Shown here: one piece after another, positions 1-5,616 of the stretch
How positions within the stretch are numbered: position 1 is the first letter of the stretch
Layout: each line of letters opens with the position of its first letter
From: Paracoccaceae bacterium
Lineage (GTDB): Bacteria; Pseudomonadota; Alphaproteobacteria; Rhodobacterales; Rhodobacteraceae
Direction: 5' to 3'
DNA: 11,320 nucleotides
NCBI GenBank assembly: GCA_027069385.1
Contig: JALXER010000344.1
Span: 1-11,320 of the forward strand
Notes under the pieces: generated by a model
Database searches by the model: none
What the model was told of the DNA's origin: nothing
What the model saw: the letters and a program-made list of their open reading frames with translations, nothing else
Position numbers and translations under genes: made by a program

Positions 1-441
1 GTGCCCGGTATTACCGGTCTGGCCACGGCCGCCCCGCTGTTGTTCGAGGCATTTTCGCTGCTTGAATCCCGCCCAGTGCCCCTGCCCGCACCGCCCCCCT
101 CGGTGCTGACGGTTTCCAATGCCGAGTTGCCGCCACCCTTGCGCCGTTTCTCGCCGCGCGCCGATATCGACTTTGTCGACCTGACCCGCCCCGAAATCAT
201 CTTTCCCCCCGACGGTGCGCAACTGGACCTTGGCCTTGCCAGCCCCGACGCGCAGGCCGATCTGGTGCTGAAGATTCGCAACGGCACCCCGCCGTTCAAC
301 TGGATTCTGAACGGGCAACGGCAAGGCGAACCGGGCTATGAGCGCCAGTTTGTCTGGCCAGCGCAGGGCGGCGGTTTTGTCACCATTCAGGTGATTGATT
401 CGCTTGGCCGCGCCGCGAATGCCTCGGTATTTCTGCAATAG
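1..441 (+). CDS. pbpC: penicillin-binding protein 1C, C-terminal part (5' end outside window)
   Basis: This is the last 146 residues of a class A penicillin-binding protein of the PbpC type, a bifunctional periplasmic glycosyltransferase/transpeptidase in peptidoglycan synthesis. The first residues (PGITGLATAAPLLFEAF) match the stretch that closes the transpeptidase domain in PbpC proteins. Residues from about 60 to 146 resemble the C-terminal beta-rich BiPBP_C domain (EIIFPPDGAQLDL, then LKIRNGTPPFNWILNG). The GTG at base 1 is an internal valine codon, not a start; the glycosyltransferase and catalytic domains lie upstream of the window. The frame ends in TAG. PbpC is often dispensable and found beside an alpha-2-macroglobulin gene, but that side cannot be seen here. 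Assignment is by recognition of the C-terminal sequence. Confidence 0.85.
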   Translation: MPGITGLATAAPLLFEAFSLLESRPVPLPAPPPSVLTVSNAELPPPLRRFSPRADIDFVDLTRPEIIFPPDGAQLDLGLASPDAQADLVLKIRNGTPPFNWILNGQRQGEPGYERQFVWPAQGGGFVTIQVIDSLGRAANASVFLQ

Positions 442-484
442 CGACAAATATAGCGCGGAATTGCCGCGAATCGTGCCAAAACTG

Positions 485-516
485 TTGACGAAAGGCATAG
501 AAGCCTTCACTTAAAG
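485..516 (+). promoter_or_regulatory. possible infC promoter
   Basis: A TTGACG hexamer at 485-490 is a good -35 element in the 130-base gap between pbpC and infC. The -10 candidates 17-19 bases downstream (CACTTA/CTTAAA, about 508-515) are poor. A short inverted repeat (AAGGC/GCCTT) sits in the spacer. Weak call based on the -35 and the position only. Confidence 0.3.
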
Positions 517-557
517 GCCAAGCGCAGGTAATTGTTGCGCATCAAGGAAAACGACAT

Positions 558-562
558 AAGGA
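558..562 (+). promoter_or_regulatory. ribosome binding site that decides the infC ATA start
   Basis: AAGGA ends nine bases before the ATA at 572. An in-frame TAA lies at 557-559, so the reading frame cannot begin further upstream. No ATG, GTG or TTG occurs in frame between that stop and the N-terminal domain, so this Shine-Dalgarno supports initiation at ATA. Confidence 0.7.
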
Positions 563-571
563 TCATCAGTC

Positions 572-1117
572 ATAGCTCGCAGACCACACAACGCGCCACC
601 ACAGCGCGACACCGGACCCCGCGCCAACTCGCGCATCCGGGCAGAAGAAATCCGCCTGATCGGCGCAGAAGGCGAAAATATCGGCGTAGTTACCCCCGAA
701 CGCGGCATGGAACTGGCCGCCGATGTCGGCCTTGATCTGGTTGAAATCTCACCCAATGCCAAACCGCCCGTCTGCAAAATCATGGATTTTGGCAAGTTCA
801 AATACGAACAGCAGAAAAAAGAGAACGAGGCCCGTAAACGTCAGAAAATCATCGAGGTGAAAGAGGTCAAATTCAGGCCCAACACCGATACCAACGATTA
901 TGACGTCAAGATGCGTAACGTGTTCAAATTTCTGGGTAACGGCGACAAGGTAAAGGTAACCTTGCGGTTTCGCGGCCGTGAAATGGCCCACCTTAACCTT
1001 GGCCGGCAGTTGCTCGAACGGGTTGCCGAGGATGTCAAGGAAGAGGGCAAGATCGATTCCATGCCCAAAATGGAAGGCCGCCAGATGGTCATGATGATCA
1101 ATCCGATCAAGAAATAG
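572..1117 (+). CDS. infC: translation initiation factor IF-3, non-AUG (ATA) start
   Basis: IF-3 binds the 30S subunit, blocks premature 50S joining and proofreads initiator tRNA and start codon. The product is 181 residues, the normal length. Residues about 15-85 form the N-terminal domain (SRIRAEEIRLIG, then DLVEISPNAKPPVCKIMDFGKFKYEQQKK). A lysine-rich linker and the C-terminal domain follow (KEVKFRPNTDTNDYDVK, LRFRGREMAH, MPKMEGRQMVMM). The first ATG in frame is at 707, but starting there would remove 45 residues including most of the N-terminal domain. The frame is conserved up to ARRPHNAPPQRDTGPR, directly after ATA at 572, with AAGGA nine bases upstream. E. coli infC uses AUU, and IF-3 represses its own mRNA through that poor start codon; the same control is inferred here. 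It ends base-to-base against the convergent gene at 1118. Confidence 0.93.
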   Translation: MARRPHNAPPQRDTGPRANSRIRAEEIRLIGAEGENIGVVTPERGMELAADVGLDLVEISPNAKPPVCKIMDFGKFKYEQQKKENEARKRQKIIEVKEVKFRPNTDTNDYDVKMRNVFKFLGNGDKVKVTLRFRGREMAHLNLGRQLLERVAEDVKEEGKIDSMPKMEGRQMVMMINPIKK

Positions 1118-1501
1118 TCACGCGGTGGCGCGATCTCCGCGCCACCATTTTATCGCATCGGGGATATCAAACCCAAGCGACACCAGATCGACCCCCAGCA
1201 GCACCCAAAGATAGCCGCCATAGGCGGCGGAGCCTTGCGGCGTGGCAACCATCAGCCACACCACCAGAATCCCCCACGGGATCAGGTGCGGCAGCGCCAT
1301 CATTTTCGAAAACCCGCGTTCAATCAGAATTATGGCCATGTTGGGCACCATCGCGCCAATCGCCAGCAGCGCTATCCAGCCGCCCTTGGGTTGCGAAACA
1401 AAGGCCAGCGAAGCCATGTTGACCGGCACCAGAATACCCGCCACCCAGATCTGAACCCAAAGCGGCAGGGCACGAAAAGACTTCCAAACCTGCAGGACCA
1501 C
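1118..1501 (-). CDS. small multi-pass membrane protein, function unknown
   Basis: A 127-residue hydrophobic protein with about four membrane helices: roughly residues 13-35, 41-63, 72-92 and 96-113, ending in a charged tail (KWWRGDRATA). I do not recognise a characterised family; it resembles uncharacterised inner-membrane proteins of Rhodobacteraceae. An ATG at 1573 would give 151 residues, but it has no good ribosome site and would leave only nine bases to the divergent gene at 1583. The GTG at 1501 follows AGGAG with seven bases between and puts the start just before a typical amphipathic entry (VWKSFRALPLWVQIW). It leaves an 81-base divergent intergenic space for promoters. Its stop abuts the infC stop. 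No catalytic motif is visible, so the function is open. Confidence 0.65.
   Translation of the reverse strand: MVLQVWKSFRALPLWVQIWVAGILVPVNMASLAFVSQPKGGWIALLAIGAMVPNMAIILIERGFSKMMALPHLIPWGILVVWLMVATPQGSAAYGGYLWVLLGVDLVSLGFDIPDAIKWWRGDRATA
1124..1152 (+). terminator. intrinsic terminator hairpin of infC
   Basis: A perfect 9-bp stem, GGTGGCGCG (1124-1132) with CGCGCCACC (1138-1146), has a 5-base loop and is followed by ATTTTAT. It begins six bases after the infC stop. It lies inside the last codons of the convergent minus-strand gene, so those codons also serve as a terminator on the other strand. Confidence 0.7.
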
Positions 1502-1582
1502 GCGACTTCTCCTCTTTTTAAACCGGTCGGGATAGGGTAACCCTTTTGCTCGACAGGTCCAGACCAAAAGCATAGGGCACCC

Positions 1583-2464
1583 ATGGCAGCCAAGATTACC
1601 CTAAAACACCGGTTAGAGGCCCTGATGATCTGGGCCTTGCCGCTGGCGCTGCGCCCGTTGCCGTTCCGGATGCGGGTCAAGGTCGGGGGGGCGCTGATTG
1701 GCGGGTTGATCCGGCTGGTTCCGCCCTTACGGCGGCGGATCACCGACAATCTGGCGCTGATCTATCCGGACCTGCCGGCATCGGCGCACCGTGATCTGCT
1801 GGGCAGGATCAGTAAAAACATCGGGCGGCGGTTTATCGAGACCTTCTTTGCCACCGAGTTTTCCGCACGCCTTGACGAAATGCATGTGAACCCGGACGGG
1901 CTGGTAAAGCTGAAGGAAGTTCAGGCGTCGGGGCGCGCGGTGTTTATGGTGTCGGGGCATTTTGGCCAATGGGTGGCCGGTCGCGCGGCACTGCGGCAAT
2001 ACGGGATCGAATCCGGAGCCTTGTACCGGGTGAACGCCAACCCGATTTTCGAAAAGCACTATGTCAAAACTCTGGTTGACGGGGGTGAACCGATCGTGCC
2101 GACCGGCGTCGCAGGCATGCGCACCCTTATCCGCCACCTGCGCGTCGGCGGGGTGATGTCGGTGCTGCTCGACCAGCGCCTGATCGAGGGGCCGGTTCTG
2201 ACATTCATGGGGCAACCGGCGATCACTTCGCCCGCGATTGCGGAACTGGCAATCCGCCACAACGCGGCCATGATGCCGGTCTATGCCACCTTTCGCGAAG
2301 ACGGCCGTCATATCGACATAGAGGTAGAGGACGAAATCCCCCACTCCGACCCGCTGCGCATGATGCAAGCCATCAACGACAGCCTAAGCGCCAGAGTCCG
2401 CAAAAACCCCGAGCAATGGTACTGGCTGCACCGGCGATGGAAAATAGAAAAAGATTGCCGCTAA
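1583..2464 (+). CDS. lysophospholipid/lipid A acyltransferase family protein (LpxL/HtrB-like)
   Basis: A 293-residue member of the LpxL/HtrB acyltransferase family. Relatives transfer a fatty acyl chain to lipid A precursors or related lipids at the inner face of the cytoplasmic membrane. The N-terminus has a hydrophobic stretch (about 13-50). Family blocks are visible: VSGHFGQW (123-130), the YRVNANP arginine block (148-154), LLDQR (195-199), GQPAITSPAIAELA (210-222) and the C-terminal PEQWYWLHRRWK (276-287). One feature is odd: the HX4D/E motif reads H126-FGQW-V131, so the acid that normally pairs with the catalytic histidine is valine (GTG where GAG would be expected). The enzyme may be altered, inactive or using another residue. 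ATG at 1583 is preceded by AGGG seven bases away. It is divergent from the membrane-protein gene and convergent with the P1 peptidase. Confidence 0.85.
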   Translation: MAAKITLKHRLEALMIWALPLALRPLPFRMRVKVGGALIGGLIRLVPPLRRRITDNLALIYPDLPASAHRDLLGRISKNIGRRFIETFFATEFSARLDEMHVNPDGLVKLKEVQASGRAVFMVSGHFGQWVAGRAALRQYGIESGALYRVNANPIFEKHYVKTLVDGGEPIVPTGVAGMRTLIRHLRVGGVMSVLLDQRLIEGPVLTFMGQPAITSPAIAELAIRHNAAMMPVYATFREDGRHIDIEVEDEIPHSDPLRMMQAINDSLSARVRKNPEQWYWLHRRWKIEKDCR

Positions 2465-2473
2465 AGAACGGGT

Positions 2474-2516
2474 GCGTTTTGAAACAAGTTTCAAAACGCG
2501 TTGCGACACCATGGCC
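2474..2516 (+). repeat. left arm of the intergenic element
   Basis: A 12-bp perfect hairpin (GCGTTTTGAAAC 2474-2485, GTTTCAAAACGC 2488-2499) is followed by the 17-base sequence GTTGCGACACCATGGCC (2500-2516). Confidence 0.75.
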
Positions 2517-2692
2517 GGGCTTCGCCCGGCAAGCAGGGGGGGCACAGCCCCCCTCGCGCATAAATGCGCGTACCCCCCCCCGATGGTACTATGCGATACC
2601 CCCTTTTGCCAGAATGGCAAAACCCTTATACGGCGCAACGCCCGCATATTCAGGTGCTGCCCGTTGTGTGGCTCCAAAACCGAACGCAGTGA

Positions 2693-2735
2693 GGCCATGG
2701 TGTCGCAACTGCCTTTGAAGCTTGCTTCAAAGGCA
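2693..2735 (-). repeat. right arm of the intergenic element, inverted
   Basis: GGCCATGGTGTCGCAAC (2693-2709) is the exact reverse complement of the left 17-mer. It is followed by a 12-bp perfect hairpin, TGCCTTTGAAGC (2710-2721) with GCTTCAAAGGCA (2724-2735). This hairpin differs from the left one at five stem positions, and every change is matched on the other side of the stem. Confidence 0.75.
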
Positions 2736-2796
2736 ACCGCCGTCTTGGGGAAGCTTTGTGGCAGGATGGGATTCCGGCTCTTAACGGCTTTACATC

Positions 2797-3795
2797 TCAA
2801 CCATGCCGGTCAGTCCAACATGGCAAAATATCACCTGGTGTCGCACAAGCTGCATAGACACCCCGCGCGATGGCACGCGCAAGGCACAACGAAGCCGCAT
2901 GGCCGATCATCAGGGTATCCTGCACCGCGTCGTTCAGGGGTACTGCATTTGTGGCAGCAGCAAAAATCAGGTCACCGTCAACCGGCGTGTGGCTGGGAAT
3001 GATCGCACGCGCCATACCATCCTGCGACGCGGTAGCCATACGGGTGGCCTGCGCCTTGTCCAGCACTGCATCTGTGGCCACAATTGCAATGGTCGTATTG
3101 CCTTTTTCGCTGAACCCCTGCATCTTGAAGCTGACCGGTCTGGCCAACGGATCACCCATCGGCGCGGGACCAAACCCACCATATTCGCCGGCAACCTCCC
3201 ACGGGGCCGCCCAGAAATGCCCTGTTTCCGCTGCCACCGCGCCAAAGGCATTGACCGCGACCAAGGCCCCGACCGTGTGGCCGCTGTCGAGTACCACCGA
3301 AGCCGAGCCAAGACCGCCTTTGAGCGTTCCGGTCAGCGCCCCTACCCCCGCCCCAACGCTGCCAAGGGCAAATTCCGCATCCGCATTTTGCAGTGCGGCA
3401 CGACCAAGACCGGCATAGGGGTTCCTGCTCCAGTTTTTATTGCCCCCATTAAGCAAATCGAACAGAATGGCTGAGGAAACCAGTGGAATTGTAGCATCGG
3501 CAACCTGAAACCCGCGCCCTTTTTCACGCAGACCATCCATGACCCCGTCAGCCGCGGCCAGCCCGAAAGCCGAGCCCCCCGACAACACCAGCGCGTCGAT
3601 TTCCGAAACCAGCTTGTCGGGGGCCAGCATATCTGTCTCGCGTGTGCCCGGTGCACCGCCCATGACAGACACGGCGGCGGTGAAGGGTTTGTCGCCGACC
3701 AGAACGGTGGCACCGGATTTCAGAGCCTCGTCACTGGCATTGCCAACATAAAGCCCCTGCACATCGGTGATCAGATTGCGCGCGCCTATTTTCAT
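2797..3795 (-). CDS. P1 family (DmpA/NylC-like) peptidase
   Basis: A 332-residue protein of the P1/S58 family of N-terminal nucleophile hydrolases. Members include the aminopeptidase DmpA, beta-aminopeptidase BapA and the nylon-oligomer hydrolase NylC. Family signatures are visible: GLYVGNA (14-20), SVMGGAPGTRETD (43-55), the glycine-rich LVLSGGSAFGLAAADGV (69-85) and GSVGAGVGALTG (145-156). GNTTIAIVATDA (232-243) holds the expected autocleavage point, Asn233-Thr234, with Thr234 as the freed nucleophile of the beta chain. There is no signal peptide, so it is probably cytoplasmic. The ATG overlaps the stop of the upstream SDR gene by four bases, indicating translational coupling. The substrate is unknown; the dehydrogenase partner suggests breakdown of a small amide or peptide-like compound, which is inference. 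Confidence 0.87.
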   Translation of the reverse strand: MKIGARNLITDVQGLYVGNASDEALKSGATVLVGDKPFTAAVSVMGGAPGTRETDMLAPDKLVSEIDALVLSGGSAFGLAAADGVMDGLREKGRGFQVADATIPLVSSAILFDLLNGGNKNWSRNPYAGLGRAALQNADAEFALGSVGAGVGALTGTLKGGLGSASVVLDSGHTVGALVAVNAFGAVAAETGHFWAAPWEVAGEYGGFGPAPMGDPLARPVSFKMQGFSEKGNTTIAIVATDAVLDKAQATRMATASQDGMARAIIPSHTPVDGDLIFAAATNAVPLNDAVQDTLMIGHAASLCLARAIARGVYAACATPGDILPCWTDRHG

Positions 3796-4532
3796 ATGCA
3801 GCGGCCTCCGTCAACTTCCATGGCGATGCCGGTGATCATGCTGGCCTCGTCCGAGCACAGGAAGGTCGCAGCATTGGCCATGTCTTCGGGGGTGGAAAAC
3901 CGACCCAGCGGGATGGTCGAAAGGAATTTGGCGCGGATCTCGGGCGTGTCCTGACCCATGAATTTTTGCAAGAGCGGTGTTTCGCCAGCCACCGGATTGA
4001 TGGCGTTCACCCGAATACCCTTGGGCGCCAGTTCGACCGCCATTGCCTTGGTGGCAGTAATCATCCAGCCCTTGGAAGCGTTGTACCAGTTCAGATTGGG
4101 GCGCGGACTGACCCCGGCGGTCGAAGCCACGTTCAGAATAGCGCCCTTGCCAACCTCGATCATCATCGGCACGATGGTTTTAGCGGACAGAAATACCGAT
4201 TTGGCGTTCACCGCCATGATCTTGTCGAATTCATCCTCCGTTACGTCCTCCATCGGTTGGGGAAGATGGGTTATTCCGGCGTTGTTGACCAGAATATCGG
4301 GCACATCAAAGGTCGCCCGCACCATATCGGCCAGGGCTTCCCAGTCGGCCATTTTGGAAACGTCCATCCGGATGGCCATGCCGTCGTGTTTTTCGGCCAC
4401 CCGTTCGGCCGCGTCACCGTCAATATCGGCGACAATCACCATCGCGCCTTCTTGCGCAAACCTGGCGACGATCCCCTCGCCAAAACCCGAACCGCCCCCG
4501 GTTACAATCGCTGCTTTTCTTGCCAGTCTCAT
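3792..4532 (-). CDS. SDR family NAD(P)-dependent oxidoreductase
   Basis: A 246-residue classical short-chain dehydrogenase. The Rossmann motif TGGGSGFG is at 11-18, NNAG at 83-86, the catalytic serine in NVASTAG near 137, and YNASK gives Tyr150 and Lys154. Asp36 at the end of the second strand (VADID) points to NAD(H) rather than NADP(H). The C-terminus ends MEVDGGRCI, usual for the family. It oxidises or reduces an alcohol/ketone pair whose identity cannot be read from the sequence. AAAGGAAA lies seven bases before the ATG. It follows the ArsR-like gene by 72 bases and overlaps the P1 peptidase start by ATGA, so the three probably form one transcript with the peptidase last. Confidence 0.9.
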   Translation of the reverse strand: MRLARKAAIVTGGGSGFGEGIVARFAQEGAMVIVADIDGDAAERVAEKHDGMAIRMDVSKMADWEALADMVRATFDVPDILVNNAGITHLPQPMEDVTEDEFDKIMAVNAKSVFLSAKTIVPMMIEVGKGAILNVASTAGVSPRPNLNWYNASKGWMITATKAMAVELAPKGIRVNAINPVAGETPLLQKFMGQDTPEIRAKFLSTIPLGRFSTPEDMANAATFLCSDEASMITGIAMEVDGGRCI

Positions 4533-4604
4533 GTGCTTTCCTTTGTTGTGTTTTGCGTTAGCCTAATATGCAAGCAAAGGAAAAACCACCTCAAGACCGT
4601 AAGT

Positions 4605-4895
4605 TTACGCAACCAGTGGCCGGATCGGCTCGGTGGTTAGGAAAAACGGGCTGAGGTCCAGCGATATCCAGGTTTCACGCCCCTTGGTTTTGCGTTTGAG
4701 CAACCGCCCGCGATCCATCTTTGACAGGTGAAAGCTAAGGGTAGAGGCGTTTAACCCGGTGCGCTTCATCAGGGCATGAAAGGGCAGACCGGTTTTGCCT
4801 TCGTCCCGTAGAATCTGACAAATCATCTGACGGCGGGCATGGCCCAATGCGTCGAAAAATTCTGCGAGGTATTTCTGCTTATCCGTTGGTTTCAT
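4605..4895 (-). CDS. ArsR-family winged-helix transcriptional regulator
   Basis: A 96-residue regulator of the ArsR/HTH_5 fold. ALGHARRQMICQIL (16-29) is the usual first helix pair. Recognition follows in FHALMKRTGLNASTLSFHLSKMDRGRLL (about 39-66), and the wing is KRKTKGRETWISL. There is only one cysteine (Cys26) and no ELCVC-type motif, so it is unlikely to be an arsenic or zinc sensor of the classical type. It may sense an organic ligand or act constitutively. It heads the minus-strand cluster with the SDR and the P1 peptidase and is presumably their regulator. A perfect 26-bp palindrome lies 23 bases upstream of its start, which fits dimer binding and autorepression. Confidence 0.83.
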   Translation of the reverse strand: MKPTDKQKYLAEFFDALGHARRQMICQILRDEGKTGLPFHALMKRTGLNASTLSFHLSKMDRGRLLKRKTKGRETWISLDLSPFFLTTEPIRPLVA

Positions 4896-4918
4896 TTGGT
4901 AATTCCCGTTGCTAATTG

Positions 4919-4944
4919 ACCCTACTAAACCGGTTTAGTAGGGT
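4919..4944. promoter_or_regulatory. 26-bp perfect palindrome, likely operator of the ArsR-like gene
   Basis: ACCCTACTAAACC is followed directly by its exact reverse complement GGTTTAGTAGGGT. The site is centred between 4931 and 4932, upstream of the regulator start at 4895. There is no spacer and no T tract, so it is a better operator than terminator. I could not assign a convincing -10/-35 pair around it. Confidence 0.7.
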
Positions 4945-4966
4945 TGGTTTAACAAAAGGTTACCCG

Positions 4967-4982
4967 CCGCAAGTTTTTGCGG
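4967..4982. other. small hairpin between the Crp/Fnr and ArsR genes
   Basis: CCGCAA-GTTT-TTGCGG forms a 6-bp stem with a 4-base loop, 28 bases past the stop of the minus-strand Crp/Fnr gene. It could help end that transcript, but no T run follows on the minus strand. Confidence 0.35.
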
Positions 4983-5010
4983 AAAATGTCCGAATCCTGA
5001 GTGGAAAAAC

Positions 5011-5556
5011 CTACTTCCGGCGCAACGCCAACTCGCGATACAGCGCTTCGCGGCTGACCCCAATATCGTCGGCCAGATGATGCCGCATCCCCTTGGGCGG
5101 CAGTTGCCCCTTGTTCCAGACCAGCCATGCCGACAGTCGCTCCGACACGGTTTTCAATGCCAGAATCTCGGCCCGCTTTCGCGCCTCGCGCACTTCTGCA
5201 GCCAGATGCCGGGCAAAGGCCAGCGCCGCATCGGGGTTGTTCGACAGCACATCGCGCACCGCTTTGATCGAATAGGCCCGCACCCTAGACTCCCGCACCG
5301 CAACGGCGGCGCAGTGATACCCTTGGGCAAAAACCGACGCCTCTGCCATAATCGCCCCAGGGCCAGCCCGTTGCAGCACCACCATGCTGCCATCCTCCTG
5401 AAAGCGGACCAGATGCACTTCGCCCCGCTCGACCACATAAAGCCGGTTCACCGGCTCATCCATATCCACCACCATTTCTTTGGCAGCGAAATCGAGCGCG
5501 CGGTGCGCCATGCCCTCCAGAAAGTCAAAAAATGGTTGGTTCATGATTGCTATCAT
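5011..5556 (-). CDS. short Crp/Fnr-family transcriptional regulator
   Basis: A 181-residue protein with a Crp/Fnr cyclic-nucleotide-binding-like beta barrel at about 16-110 (YVVERGEVHLVRFQEDGSMVVLQRAGPGAIMAE). A linking helix follows (112-142), then a helix-turn-helix at about 157-178 (LADDIGVSREALYRELALRRK). It stops right after the recognition helix, so the wing and tail found in about 220-residue Crp/Fnr proteins are missing. There is no Fnr-type N-terminal cysteine cluster, and the cAMP-binding Arg-Ser pattern is not seen. The frame stays open far upstream, antisense to the next gene, but homology begins only near the ATG at 5556 (alternative ATG at 5544, MNQPFFDFLEG); neither has a strong ribosome site. 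It diverges from the Met-rich gene at 5617 across 60 bases and is the obvious candidate to regulate it. Confidence 0.8.
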   Translation of the reverse strand: MIAIMNQPFFDFLEGMAHRALDFAAKEMVVDMDEPVNRLYVVERGEVHLVRFQEDGSMVVLQRAGPGAIMAEASVFAQGYHCAAVAVRESRVRAYSIKAVRDVLSNNPDAALAFARHLAAEVREARKRAEILALKTVSERLSAWLVWNKGQLPPKGMRHHLADDIGVSREALYRELALRRK

Positions 5557-5616
5557 GTACCGCCAGCACAATAGATGCAAGAAAGCAGTGCAACTAACCA
5601 AAAAGGGGAATTCAAA

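Larger units (their letters stand above)
2474..2735. repeat. 262-base hairpin-rich intergenic element with inverted palindromic arms
   Basis: This fills most of the 332-base gap between two convergent genes; I see no believable gene in it. The ends are inverted, diverged copies of a 43-base arm. Between them are several perfect hairpins: GCCGGGC-TTC-GCCCGGC (2514-2530), AGGGGGG/CCCCCCT (2535-2554), CGCGCA-TAAA-TGCGCG (2555-2570), a run of nine C (2573-2581) and TTTTGCCA-GAA-TGGCAAAA (2604-2622). The 17-base inner part of each arm (2500-2516 and 2693-2709) is perfectly complementary to the other and could close a multi-branched fold. It may be a non-autonomous palindromic repeat, a structured RNA or a bidirectional terminator region. 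No clear target-site duplication was found. Confidence 0.7.

Noticed and set aside
450..475. CGCGG-AATTG-CCGCG hairpin after pbpC as terminator
   Set aside because: The stem is only five pairs and no T run follows, so it is too weak to list.
1502..1573. ATG start of the small membrane protein at 1573
   Set aside because: It has no ribosome site, a poorly plausible N-terminus and almost no space to the divergent gene; GTG at 1501 with AGGAG is better.
2472..3002. 176-codon open frame on the plus strand across the hairpin region and the 3' end of the peptidase gene
   Set aside because: Half of it is palindromic intergenic DNA and the rest is antisense to a well-supported gene; its sequence looks like translated repeats, not a protein family.
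4588..4594. CCTCAAG half of a SoxR box upstream of the SDR gene, with a TTAGGCTAA similar to the VOC promoter
   Set aside because: The second half-site and the 19-base promoter geometry are missing, so this is probably chance.
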